Below are positions 10,401 to 19,563 of a stretch of 64,000 nucleotides of DNA, one piece after another. A program made the translations under genes and the position numbers. This stretch comes from JAENWD01 sp963837165 (lineage in GTDB: Bacteria; Acidobacteriota; Vicinamibacteria; Vicinamibacterales; JAENWD01), in NCBI GenBank assembly GCA_963837165.1, contig CAWIMD010000004.1, forward strand, positions 992,001 to 1,056,000, written 5' to 3'. Within the stretch, counting starts at the first letter, position 1, and each line of letters opens with the position of its first letter. The notes under the pieces are model-generated. The model ran no database searches, was not told the DNA's origin, and was given only the letters and a program-made list of their open reading frames with translations.

Positions 10401-11057
10401 GACGGGTGGGCCTACGACATCGGGTTCGGCGGCCTCGATCACGTGATTGCTTCCGGCGAAGACGTGAACCTGCTCGTGCTCGACACCGAGGTGTACTCGA
10501 ACACGGGGGGGCAGATGTCGAAGGCTACGCCCCGGGGCGCGGTGGCCAAGTTCGCCGCCGCCGGGAAACGGACCGGCAAGAAGGACCTGGCCGCCATGGC
10601 GATGACGTACGGCACCGCCTACGTCGCGCGAATCGCGCTAGGCGCAAGCGACATGCACACGCTGCGGGTGCTGCGCGAGGCGGAAGCGTTCCCCGGCCCC
10701 TCGCTCGTCATCGCCTACAGCCCCTGCATCGCGCACGGCTACGACATGGTCCACGGGCTGGACCAGCAGAAGGCGGCCGTGGCCAGCGGCTACTGGCCGC
10801 TGTTCCGGTTCGACCCGAGGCGGCGGGCCGAGGGCCTCAACCCGCTGCAGCTGGACTCCAAGCCGCCGACGCTGCCGCTCAAGAGCTACGCCTACAACGA
10901 GACGCGATACACGATGCTCGCTCAGTCCAGCCCCGACGACGCCGCGCGCCTGCTCTCCGAGGCGCAGGACGAGGTGCTCGCGCGCTGGCGATGGTACGAG
11001 CGGGAGGCGGAGACACCGACCGTGGCGGCCGCACCGGCCGCGGGAGCACGCTCATGA
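7494..11057 (+). CDS. nifJ: pyruvate:ferredoxin (flavodoxin) oxidoreductase, single-chain
   Basis: 1187 aa, full length for the homodimeric enzyme. It converts pyruvate and CoA to acetyl-CoA and CO2, reducing ferredoxin or flavodoxin. Domains in order: the pyruvate-binding N-terminus (YPITPSSPMGE), a gamma-type domain (about 410-640), an 8Fe-8S ferredoxin domain with C689-x2-C-x2-C-x3-C and C745-x2-C-x2-C-x3-C, and the thiamine diphosphate domain. That last domain has C820/C823 of the proximal cluster, the GDGWAYDIGFGG metal/TPP motif and a further conserved Cys in YSPCIAHG. ATG with a GGGAGGAC ribosome site. Its stop overlaps the DHODH-like gene (ATGA), so the two are co-translated. The enzyme is oxygen-sensitive in many bacteria, so it points to fermentative or low-oxygen metabolism, or to reductive carboxylation. 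Confidence 0.97.
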   Translation: MPLATLDGNEAAARVAYALDEVIAIYPITPSSPMGELADQWASEGRPNLWGVVPRIVEMQSEGGAAGAVHGALQAGALTTTFTASQGLLLMLPNLYKIAGELTSAVIHVAARSLAAQALSIFGDHQDVMACRATGAALLCSGSVQEAHDLAVVAHLATLEGRVPFLHFFDGFRTSHELNKIALVGEDDLAALVDSRLVQAHRQRALSPDHPVIRGTAQNPDVYFQGRESVGPYYRALPRIVQLAMDRFAARVGRTYRLFDYVGAPDAERVIVMMGSGAEAAHEAVDALVARGEKVGLLKVRLYRPFAGEAFAAALPETVRAVAVLDRTKEPGSVGEPLYLDVIAALDEWPRRGVAPAVTGGRYGLGSKEFTPAMAAAVFAELSGAAPKRHFTVGIDDDVSQTSLTVDTAFSTADPDVTSAVFFGLGSDGTVSANKNSIKIIGEETDLYAQGYFVYDSKKAGSTTVSHLRFGPRPIRSTYLVAQAAFVACHQFELLSQLDVLGTALPGATVLLNSPWGPSEIWDRLPRSAQQQLIDGRLRLFVIDAAALAGELGMGRRINTIMQTCFFALSGVLPREDAITAIKHSIEKTYGKRGEAVVARNHAAVDRTLSALVEVPIPKTATSRFDTLRLVDERAPEFVRTVTASLMAGGGNQLPVSAMPADGTWPVGTAAYEKRNIALEAPVWEPDICIQCGKCVLVCPHGVIRAKLATDQALREAPEGFLTSAARWKGRESERYTLQVAAEDCTGCSLCVEVCPAKSKSEARKKALNMVPRAPAERPAERARWDFFLSLPEAPREGLNHAQVKDIQLLQPLFEFSGACAGCGETPYLKLVTQLFGDRAIVANATGCSSIYGGNLPTTPWTANAEGRGPAWSNSLFEDNAEFGLGMRLAVDAQARQARHLLDGLRPQLGDGFVDTLADGGRDEDAVTRQRGRVAELKARLTRLADPRSADLLAVADALVRRSVWIVGGDGWAYDIGFGGLDHVIASGEDVNLLVLDTEVYSNTGGQMSKATPRGAVAKFAAAGKRTGKKDLAAMAMTYGTAYVARIALGASDMHTLRVLREAEAFPGPSLVIAYSPCIAHGYDMVHGLDQQKAAVASGYWPLFRFDPRRRAEGLNPLQLDSKPPTLPLKSYAYNETRYTMLAQSSPDDAARLLSEAQDEVLARWRWYEREAETPTVAAAPAAGARS

Positions 11058-12064
11058 TCGACCTGACCACGAGCTGGCTGGGCCTGCCGCTGAGCAACCC
11101 GCTCGTCTGCTCGGCCTCGCCGCTGGCCGAGCACCTCGACGCAATCCGGCGCATGGAAGACGCCGGCGCGGGCGCGATCGTCCTCCACTCGCTGTTCGAG
11201 GAGCAGCTCACCGCGGAGAGCCGTGACCTGGACCGGTTCCTCTCGATCGGCGAGAGCTACGCCGAGTCCACGTCGTACTTCCCCGACATGACCAGCTACA
11301 ACCTCGGTCCCGACGGCTATCTCGAACACGTGCGGCAGGCGCGGGAGGCGGTCCGGGTGCCTGTCATCGCGAGCCTGAACGGCGTGTCGCGCGGCGGCTG
11401 GATCGACTTCGCCAGGCGCATCGAGCAGGCCGGCGCGTCGGCGCTCGAGCTGAACATCTACCGGATTCCGACGAGCGCCTCCGAGCCGGCCTCGTCGGTC
11501 GAGGACGCGTACGTCGACCTCGTCTCGGCGGTGCGCCAGGCGGTGCGGCTGCCGCTCGCCGTGAAGCTCGGCCCCTACTTCAGCGCGCCGGCCCATATCG
11601 CGGCCCGCCTGGACGATGCGGGGGCGGACGGCCTCGTGCTGTTCAACCGCTTCTACCAGCCGGACTTCGACCTGGAGGCCCTGGACGTCCGGCCGCACCT
11701 GTCCCTCAGCAGCTCGGACGAGCTGCTGCTCCGCCTGCACTGGGTGGCCATCCTCCACGGCCGGCTCCGGTCCGATCTGGGGGTCACCGGCGGCGTGCAC
11801 ACCGCGCGCGACGTGCTGAAGACGATGATGGCCGGAGCGCGCGTCGCGATGATGACCTCGGCGCTGCTCCAGCGCGGCATCGACCACCTGTCGGCCGTCC
11901 GCGAGCAGATGGTCCGGTGGATGGCGGAGCACGAGTACGAGTCGGTGCGCCAGATGTTCGGCAGCCTGAGCTACCGGAACGTGCCGGACCCGGCGGCCTT
12001 CGAGCGGGCGAACTACCTGCGGGTGCTGCGATCGCACGCGCTCGGGCTGGCGAAGCACGTCTGA
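11054..12064 (+). CDS. dihydroorotate dehydrogenase-like flavoprotein
   Basis: 336 aa, ATG overlapping the nifJ stop by 4 nt. TIM-barrel FMN protein of the DHODH superfamily: LPLSNPLVCSASPLAEHLDA near the N-terminus, SLNGVSRGGWIDFARRIEQA, LPLAVKLGPYFS, and a phosphate-binding end GVTGGVHTARDVLKTMMAGA. The usual PyrD catalytic loop is not obvious, so the substrate may not be dihydroorotate. Translational coupling to nifJ suggests a redox role linked to pyruvate/ferredoxin metabolism, for example as an electron-transfer or dihydropyrimidine-type enzyme. That is inference from context only. Confidence 0.85.
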   Translation: MIDLTTSWLGLPLSNPLVCSASPLAEHLDAIRRMEDAGAGAIVLHSLFEEQLTAESRDLDRFLSIGESYAESTSYFPDMTSYNLGPDGYLEHVRQAREAVRVPVIASLNGVSRGGWIDFARRIEQAGASALELNIYRIPTSASEPASSVEDAYVDLVSAVRQAVRLPLAVKLGPYFSAPAHIAARLDDAGADGLVLFNRFYQPDFDLEALDVRPHLSLSSSDELLLRLHWVAILHGRLRSDLGVTGGVHTARDVLKTMMAGARVAMMTSALLQRGIDHLSAVREQMVRWMAEHEYESVRQMFGSLSYRNVPDPAAFERANYLRVLRSHALGLAKHV

Positions 12065-12075
12065 GCGAACGTGGG

Positions 12076-12182
12076 TATCCAGCGCAGGTCTTTCAGGCCT
12101 GCCGCATGTGGTGCTCATGGACCGGGCAGGCCTGAAGGCCTGCGCTACAGGTGGACCGGGCAGGCCTGAAGGCCTGCGCCAC
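12076..12182. repeat. REP-like palindromic units (two direct copies plus one diverged inverted copy)
   Basis: Two 28-bp units at 12121-12148 and 12155-12182, identical except one base, each with GCAGGCCT-GA-AGGCCTGC as a hairpin. On the minus strand the first unit starts GTAG, the base tetranucleotide typical of RAYT-associated REPs. A diverged inverted copy (GCGCAGGTCTTTCAGGCCTGC) lies at about 12082-12102. The head-to-head arrangement resembles a BIME/REPIN. No RAYT transposase is in the window. Confidence 0.7.
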
Positions 12183-12210
12183 AGATGCCGGGCGAGCTGA
12201 AGCGTCCGGT

Positions 12211-12525
12211 TCAGTGGAAGATGAGGTCCTCGTCTTCGGGGGTCTCGATCTGGGCGGGCTGCAGCTCCAGGGCCGCAATCTGCCCGGCGGCGTTCAGCTT
12301 GTCCTGCGCCGACACCACCAGCCCGTTCACCGCGTCCATCACCTCGGGATCGAATTCGTAGCACCAGTCCCGCGGGACGGTCTGCGAGGCGCCGTCGGCG
12401 AGCGGCAGCGCCTGGTCGAGGATCACCTGTCCCGACGCGCCGTCGATGCCGAGCGCGGTGGCGGGGCGCAGGCGCGGAAACGCGCCTGGCTCCTTGACGA
12501 GGATGAGCTTTCCGGTCCTGGGCAT
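12211..12525 (-). CDS. hypothetical protein
   Basis: 104 aa, acidic C-terminus (ETPEDEDLIFH), no cysteine cluster, signal peptide or membrane segment. It begins MPRTGKLILVKEPGAFPRLR. It is downstream of the exbD genes on the same strand but separated from them by a terminator, and no clear ribosome site is seen. A competing plus-strand frame looks less like a protein. I do not recognise the family; moderate confidence that it is real. Confidence 0.5.
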   Translation of the reverse strand: MPRTGKLILVKEPGAFPRLRPATALGIDGASGQVILDQALPLADGASQTVPRDWCYEFDPEVMDAVNGLVVSAQDKLNAAGQIAALELQPAQIETPEDEDLIFH

Positions 12526-12530
12526 CTGCC

Positions 12531-12576
12531 GTTGAAACGAAGAACGGCCACCCCGGGGGTCGCCGCGGGTGGCCGT
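12531..12576 (-). terminator. rho-independent terminator of the tonB-exbB-exbD-exbD operon
   Basis: Perfect 10-bp stem ACGGCCACCC / GGGTGGCCGT (12544-12553 with 12567-12576), 13-nt loop. On the minus strand it is followed by TCTTCGTTTC. It lies 45 bp past the last exbD stop. Confidence 0.75.
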
Positions 12577-12620
12577 GCGCTTCGGGAGCCGTGGGGCGCA
12601 GGTGCTGGTAGCCTGTCCCC

Positions 12621-13091
12621 CTAGTCGCTCTTCGCGGCGACCCCGGCTTCCTTCCTCATGCCGTCGGTGATGATGCCGACCTTCTCGACGCCGGCACCCT
12701 TCGCGGCGTCGATCACGTTGACGATCTCACCGTAGCGCAACGTGCCGGCGCCCGCGATGAAGAGGGTCTTGTCGCGGCGTTGCTCGTAGATCGTGCGCAG
12801 CTTGTTCTCGAGGTCGCGCAGGCTCGTGTCCTGCTTGTTCACCGAGATCCGGCGGTCGGCCGTGAACTCCAGCACGATCTGGTCGGTCTGCGCGGTGTCC
12901 GGCTTCGACTCGGCCTGGGCCGGGAGGTTGATGTCGAGGCCCTTCTGGGTGAGCGGCAGCGCCGCCATGAAGATCACCAGCAGCACGAGCAGCACGTCGA
13001 TGAGCGGCGTGACGTTCATGTCCGCCGAGACGTGCGGCGCCTCGCCGCGGACGATGATTTCGGCCCCGTGGTGCTTGTGGGCGTGCTTCAT
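12621..13091 (-). CDS. exbD: ExbD/TolR-family biopolymer transport protein (second copy)
   Basis: 156 aa. One N-terminal membrane helix (LIDVLLVLLVIFMAALPL) preceded by the conserved MNVTPLIDV motif with the proton-path aspartate, then a periplasmic domain (ISVNKQDTSLRDLENKLR, GEIVNVIDAAKGAGVEKVGI). It works with ExbB to couple proton flow to TonB. It starts 1 nt after the stop of the other exbD. It has a longer N-terminus (HKHHGAEI) than its neighbour, and two different ExbDs in one operon suggest a heteromeric rotor-peg arrangement. TolR is the alternative, but tonB is in the operon and no tolB/pal is seen. Confidence 0.88.
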   Translation of the reverse strand: MKHAHKHHGAEIIVRGEAPHVSADMNVTPLIDVLLVLLVIFMAALPLTQKGLDINLPAQAESKPDTAQTDQIVLEFTADRRISVNKQDTSLRDLENKLRTIYEQRRDKTLFIAGAGTLRYGEIVNVIDAAKGAGVEKVGIITDGMRKEAGVAAKSD

Positions 13092-13092
13092 G

Positions 13093-13527
13093 TCAATTGC
13101 CTCCCTGCTGCCCCGGCCTGATCTTGCGCTCGGTGACGAGGCCCATGTCCTCGACCTGCGCCTTGCGCAGGGCGTCCATAGCGGCCATCACACGGGCGTA
13201 CGGCGCGTCCTCGTCCGCCTTGATCAGGACGATCTTCGCCTTCTTCGATTCGAGCTTGTCGGTCACACGCCGCGCCAGGTCGTTCTCGGGCACTTCGACG
13301 GTGTCCAGGAACAGCCGCCCGTCCGCCGAGACGGCCACGACCGTCTGGTCCTGCGTCTCCGGCTTGTCGACGGTGTTCGAGGCGGTGGGCAGCTTCACGT
13401 CGACACCTTTCTGGAGCATGGGCGCGATGATCATCATGATGATCAGCAGCACCAGCATGACGTCCACGAGGGGCGTCACGTTGATGTCCGACTTGACTCC
13501 GCCTTTCCCGCCGAGCTGCATGGCCAT
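13093..13527 (-). CDS. exbD: ExbD/TolR-family biopolymer transport protein (first copy)
   Basis: 144 aa. INVTPLVDVMLVLLIIMMI carries the conserved aspartate at the start of the single membrane helix. The periplasmic part includes VVAVSADGRLFLDTVEVPEN and VLIKADEDAPYARVMAAMDA, typical of ExbD. ATG at 13527. It lies 76 bp after exbB and is immediately followed by the second exbD, so it is part of one operon. A REP-like hairpin sits in the exbB-exbD gap (13551-13582), where it could trim or stabilise the message and adjust relative expression. Confidence 0.9.
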   Translation of the reverse strand: MAMQLGGKGGVKSDINVTPLVDVMLVLLIIMMIIAPMLQKGVDVKLPTASNTVDKPETQDQTVVAVSADGRLFLDTVEVPENDLARRVTDKLESKKAKIVLIKADEDAPYARVMAAMDALRKAQVEDMGLVTERKIRPGQQGGN

Positions 13528-13550
13528 GGCCTGTACTCCCTCGTTCCAGT

Positions 13551-13582
13551 GTAGCCCGCCACGGCGGGTCCGGAGACCCGCC
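13551..13582 (+). repeat. GTAG-headed REP-like hairpin between exbB and exbD
   Basis: GTAG followed by CCCGCC-AC-GGCGGG and then CGGGTC-CGGA-GACCCG, two adjacent perfect 6-bp stems. The GTAG base and intergenic position fit a REP element, like those at 1.77 and 12.1 kb. Confidence 0.55.
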
Positions 13583-13603
13583 TGCCGGCGGACACGTGCT
13601 GCC

Positions 13604-14287
13604 TTACGCGGTCTTCTTGATGAAGTAGTCGACCAGCTCGGACGACGAGTTGTCCATCTCGACGTTGAAGTAGTCGAGACGGCCCGTCAGGTAGTTGTAG
13701 AACCAGACCGCCGGGATGGCCACGATCAGGCCGAGCGCGGTCTCGACCAGTGCCTCGGCGATGCCGCCCGAGACGGCGCCGATGCCGCCCGACCCGGTGG
13801 CCGCGATGCCGACGAATGCGTTGATGACGCCGACGACCGTGCCGAGCAGGCCGACGAACGGGGCGGTCGTGCCGATGGTCGCCAGCGTGTTGACGCCCTT
13901 CTTCAGGTCCGATTGCGTCAGCGCCGTGGCCCGCTGGATCGAACGGCGGACGCTGTCGACCATGTCCTCACGACTGAGCCCGCCGCCGGTCTCCTGCTGG
14001 AACTGGTACTCCTGCAGGCCCGCCAGGACGACCTTGGCGAGGTGGCTGTAGCGGAACGTCTTCGACGAGGACAGGGCGATCGCGTCCTTCAACCGGCCGT
14101 CCTTCAGGTGCTTGGCGACCTGGGGCGCGTAGGCCTTGGACTGGCTCCGGGCCTGGGTGAACGTGTAGATGCGCTCGATTGCGACGCCGAACGACCACAT
14201 GGACATGAAGAACAGGATGAAGGCGACGCCCTTGGCCACCCAGGTCATCGAGCCCCACAGGTCAATCAGGTTCAAACCACCTTCCAT
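13604..14287 (-). CDS. exbB: ExbB/TolQ/MotA-family proton channel protein
   Basis: 227 aa. Three predicted membrane helices: about 15-37 (VAKGVAFILFFMSMWSFGVA), about 128-150 (TLATIGTTAPFVGLLGTVVG) and about 178-200 (LVETALGLIVAIPAVWFYNY), with the conserved TTAPFVGLLGTV and ETALGL(I/F)VAIPA motifs. It forms the pentameric channel around the ExbD pegs and energises TonB. A GGAGG site precedes the ATG. It is second in the operon, after tonB. Confidence 0.93.
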   Translation of the reverse strand: MEGGLNLIDLWGSMTWVAKGVAFILFFMSMWSFGVAIERIYTFTQARSQSKAYAPQVAKHLKDGRLKDAIALSSSKTFRYSHLAKVVLAGLQEYQFQQETGGGLSREDMVDSVRRSIQRATALTQSDLKKGVNTLATIGTTAPFVGLLGTVVGVINAFVGIAATGSGGIGAVSGGIAEALVETALGLIVAIPAVWFYNYLTGRLDYFNVEMDNSSSELVDYFIKKTA

Positions 14288-14333
14288 CGTTCCATCCTCC
14301 GCTGAAATTTGAATACGCGTGACCGGGTGACCG

Positions 14334-15050
14334 CTACTGCAGGGTGAACTGCACCGTGACTGTCATGATGACCGGGACCGGCACGCCGTTGAGGAGCGTC
14401 GGCGTGAACTCCCACTGCTTCACCGCGTCGAGCGCCGCCTGATCGAGGAGCGGGATCGACCGCAGGACCTTGGCGTCGGTGACCCGTCCATTGGGTCCGA
14501 TCGTCGCTTCGATGATCACGATTCCCTGCACACGCGCCGACTGGGCAATTGGCGGGTAGACGGGATTGACCATCTTCGTCTTGGTCGGGGCCTTGATGTT
14601 GCCGCCGACGCGGACCGGCGCCGCCGGGGGCGGCGGTGGCGCTTCCGGCAGTCCGCCCACGACGCCGCCGACCACCCCACCCGGCACGCCGCCTTCGACG
14701 CCCCCGGCCACACCTTCAAAGCCGGTGTCGATGCTGGCCTCGCGCCGGATCTCCTTCGGCGCCTCGATGGGCGCGGCGTTCGGGTTGACGTTGGTCGGGG
14801 TCACCGGTTGCGGGGCGGCGGAGGCCGGCGGAGGCGGCGGGGGCGGCGGCGGCGGCGGGGGCGGCGGAGTCGCCACGAACGCCATCATCGACGGCACTTC
14901 AGGCAGCGCGTTGGCCGCCAGGAGCGGGATGATGATGACGGCCGCGATGAGGACCGTGTGAACGAGGATGGACAGCGGAACGGTGTACCACTTCTGGCCG
15001 CCCACCCTGATCGACGGGTGGACAACGTCGCCGAAGATGTCGCGTGCCAC
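14334..15050 (-). CDS. tonB: TonB-family energy transducer
   Basis: 238 aa from the GTG at 15050, chosen because AGGAGGAG lies about 7 nt upstream; an in-frame TTG at 15098 has no such site. One membrane anchor (about 23-46; VPLSILVHTVLIAAVIIIPL) is followed by a run of 14 prolines, a Gly/Val-rich linker (VPGGVVGGVVGGLP), then the C-terminal TonB domain (VNPVYPPIAQSARVQGIVII, DAVKQWEFTPTLLNGVPV). It spans the periplasm to open TonB-dependent receptors. First gene of tonB-exbB-exbD-exbD. The N-terminal 20 cytoplasmic residues are longer than in E. coli. Confidence 0.93.
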   Translation of the reverse strand: MARDIFGDVVHPSIRVGGQKWYTVPLSILVHTVLIAAVIIIPLLAANALPEVPSMMAFVATPPPPPPPPPPPPPPASAAPQPVTPTNVNPNAAPIEAPKEIRREASIDTGFEGVAGGVEGGVPGGVVGGVVGGLPEAPPPPPAAPVRVGGNIKAPTKTKMVNPVYPPIAQSARVQGIVIIEATIGPNGRVTDAKVLRSIPLLDQAALDAVKQWEFTPTLLNGVPVPVIMTVTVQFTLQ

Positions 15051-15382
15051 GAACGTCTCCTCCTTCAGACCGTCGAACGGCCCGTGTGGCCGGGTCAACC
15101 GTTCCGTCGGGAACCGGCCCGGGCAGCTGCCGGCGCCTCGGCCTGCTGCAGCGTACCCGGTTAGACACCGGGCGATCGAATTCGGCTCCGAGTCCCCACC
15201 TCAACCGCGGCCTGATGACGGCCGCATCGCGGCCCGTGACGAACGGCTGAAGACCGCCTCAGCGAGGCGGCCGCGTCATGGCCAGACCGACAGCAGCGCT
15301 CACTCGAGGTTGCCTCGACCACACCCGGACCGCCGGATTCCGGACGACTGCTCGGCCGAGGAAGCGTCGCTGCCAGCCTGGG

Positions 15383-15408
15383 AAAAACCGGCCGGATGCC
15401 CCCCGGCC
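15383..15408 (-). terminator. terminator-like hairpin in the tonB leader / after the pyrophosphatase gene
   Basis: On the minus strand: GGCCGG, 7-nt loop, CCGGCC, then GGTTTTT. It lies about 80 nt past the pyrophosphatase stop but also about 30-55 nt downstream of the predicted tonB transcription start, so it could be a leader attenuator as well as a read-through terminator. Confidence 0.5.
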
Positions 15409-15444
15409 CGTCGGAACCGCCCCGAACGGGTCGAAAACCCCGGC

Positions 15445-15474
15445 ATTCTAGCGGCCGCATTCCCGCGAAGTCAA
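15445..15474 (-). promoter_or_regulatory. tonB operon promoter
   Basis: Minus-strand TTGACT (15474-15469), 18-bp spacer, TAGAAT (15450-15445). The leader to the tonB GTG at 15050 would be about 390 nt and fills the 438-bp gene-free stretch 15051-15488. No known riboswitch class was recognised in that leader. Confidence 0.6.
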
Positions 15475-15488
15475 CATCCCTCAACCGG

Positions 15489-17978
<2,490 letters not shown>

Positions 17979-18082
17979 GGAGTCCATCCTCGAAGAGTCA
18001 CGGCCGGCAAGGCCGGCCCCGCTGGGCCCACCGACGGGCGGCGCTTCCGGGCGGAACGCACCCGGTCCGCGCAAACGAGCGA

Positions 18083-18727
18083 TTATAGCTGAGACCGGTC
18101 CGGCCTCACACCCCCCGACGCGAGCTCGGCGGCCGCCCGCCGCCCCTCCACCCGGCCCGGCAGTGCCATGCCGCCGGTCAGGAAGATCCGGACCCCTTCC
18201 TCGACCGTCAGGTCGGGAAACACGACATCCTCGCGGGCGTAGATGCGGACGTCGCCCAGGTAGACGTGATTGGTCGGCACGTAGACGGCCACGAGCGCCT
18301 GCGTCGTTCCGCCGGCAGCCACGCTGAACTCCCGGGTGAGGAACCCGATGACGTACCCGCCTTGCGGGTCGGTCACCAGCACGACCTGCTTGAAGCCGTA
18401 CTCGTTCTCGGGCGAGAACGCCAGGACGAGCTGCCGCACCGGCGCGTACACGGTGCGGAACAGCGGCACCAGCATGAGCCAGTGCTCGACCCGCAGGAGC
18501 AGGCGCCGCCCGATCACGTTGGTCGCCACGATCCCCACGAGCAGCACGGCCACGATCGTCGTCGCCAGTCCGAGCCCGGGCAGCGTGCGGCCGAGCACGC
18601 GCGTGTAGATCGGCGAGGTGAAGCCGTCCACGACGCGAAACACCCAGACGAGCGCCAGGACGGTCGCGATGACCGGGACGGTGACGAAGAAGCCGGCGAT
18701 GAACCGCCGGCGCAGCCACTGAATCAC
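18083..18727 (-). CDS. DUF502 family membrane protein
   Basis: 214 aa. Two hydrophobic helices in the first 75 residues (FIAGFFVTVPVIATVLALVW, LATTIVAVLLVGIVATNVIG), followed by the family's conserved block LLLRVEHWLMLVPLFRTVYA and the PTNHVYLGDVRIY region. Function unknown; members are inner-membrane proteins found in many bacteria and plastids. It lies 20 bp downstream of uppP and 105 bp upstream of hppA on the same strand. The C-terminus is Arg/Ala/Gly-rich and likely disordered. Confidence 0.85.
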   Translation of the reverse strand: MIQWLRRRFIAGFFVTVPVIATVLALVWVFRVVDGFTSPIYTRVLGRTLPGLGLATTIVAVLLVGIVATNVIGRRLLLRVEHWLMLVPLFRTVYAPVRQLVLAFSPENEYGFKQVVLVTDPQGGYVIGFLTREFSVAAGGTTQALVAVYVPTNHVYLGDVRIYAREDVVFPDLTVEEGVRIFLTGGMALPGRVEGRRAAAELASGGVRPDRSQL

Positions 18728-18747
18728 CCGGGCCTCCCCCTAGGACG

Positions 18748-19551
18748 TCAGAGATGGAGCCACACGAGGGTCACGCCCGCCAGGGCGATGCGGTACCAGG
18801 CGAACACGGCGAGCCTGTGGCCCGCCAGGTAGCGCAGGAAATACTTCACCGTCGCGTAGCCCACCACGCCCGAGACGACGATGCCCACCAGGAACACCTG
18901 CAGCGTGGCCGCGTCCATCGGCTGGCCGAGCATCCGGTGTCCCTCGTGGGCAGCGGCGGCCAGCATCGCCGGCGCGCCCAGCAGGAAGGAGAACCGCGCC
19001 GCGGCCTCGCGCTCGAGGCCGAGGGCCAGGCCGACGGTGATCGTGGCACCGGACCGCGACACGCCGGGAACGAGCGCCATCGCCTGGGCGACGCCCAGCC
19101 CGACGGCCTCGGTCGGGCCGAGGTCCTCGGCCGGACGCGTGCCCCGGCCGAGCCGTTCCGCCACGAGCATGGCGACGCCGACCAGGGCGAGCGTGGCCAC
19201 GATGACGGGCGGCGTCCTGAGGGCGTCCTCGCGGTCGGCGAGCACGAGCCCGATCGGCACGAGCGGAATCGTCCCCAGCACGACCAGCCAGAGCAGGCGC
19301 GCCGGGCGGTCGCGCGGCGTGCGCAGCAGCCGCGGGACGGCCGCGGCCATCGCGGTGAGGTCGGCCCGGAAATAGATCAGGATGGCGGCGAGCGTGCCGA
19401 CGTGGCACGCCACGTCGAACGGCCGCCCGAACTGCTCGGCATCCCAGCCGAAGAACGTCCGCGCGAGGATGAGGTGCGCGGAGCTCGACACCGGCAGGAA
19501 CTCGGTGAGTCCCTGCACGACGCCGAGCAGCGCCGCTTCGAGCAGCAGCAC
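18748..19551 (-). CDS. uppP: undecaprenyl-diphosphate phosphatase
   Basis: 267 aa, GTG start 12 nt after secF. The two signature regions are present: GLTEFLPVSSSAHL near the N-terminus (catalytic Glu and Ser) and PGVSRSGATITVGL with the key arginine. About seven to eight hydrophobic helices. It recycles the undecaprenyl carrier for peptidoglycan and polysaccharide synthesis at the periplasmic face of the inner membrane, and confers bacitracin tolerance (BacA). It shares the minus-strand run with secDF. Confidence 0.95.
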   Translation of the reverse strand: MLLLEAALLGVVQGLTEFLPVSSSAHLILARTFFGWDAEQFGRPFDVACHVGTLAAILIYFRADLTAMAAAVPRLLRTPRDRPARLLWLVVLGTIPLVPIGLVLADREDALRTPPVIVATLALVGVAMLVAERLGRGTRPAEDLGPTEAVGLGVAQAMALVPGVSRSGATITVGLALGLEREAAARFSFLLGAPAMLAAAAHEGHRMLGQPMDAATLQVFLVGIVVSGVVGYATVKYFLRYLAGHRLAVFAWYRIALAGVTLVWLHL

Positions 19552-19563
19552 CGGCGTCGGCGC

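Noticed and set aside
7746..10442. Long minus-strand frame inside nifJ
   Set aside because: It has no family features, while the plus-strand NifJ is complete with all cysteine motifs.
12151..12624. Plus-strand frame opposite the small hypothetical at 12211-12525
   Set aside because: Starts inside REP-like repeats, crosses the operon terminator hairpin, no ribosome site; the minus-strand frame looks slightly more protein-like.
15051..15102. TTG at 15098 as the tonB start
   Set aside because: No ribosome site there, while AGGAGGAG lies at the right distance before the GTG at 15050.
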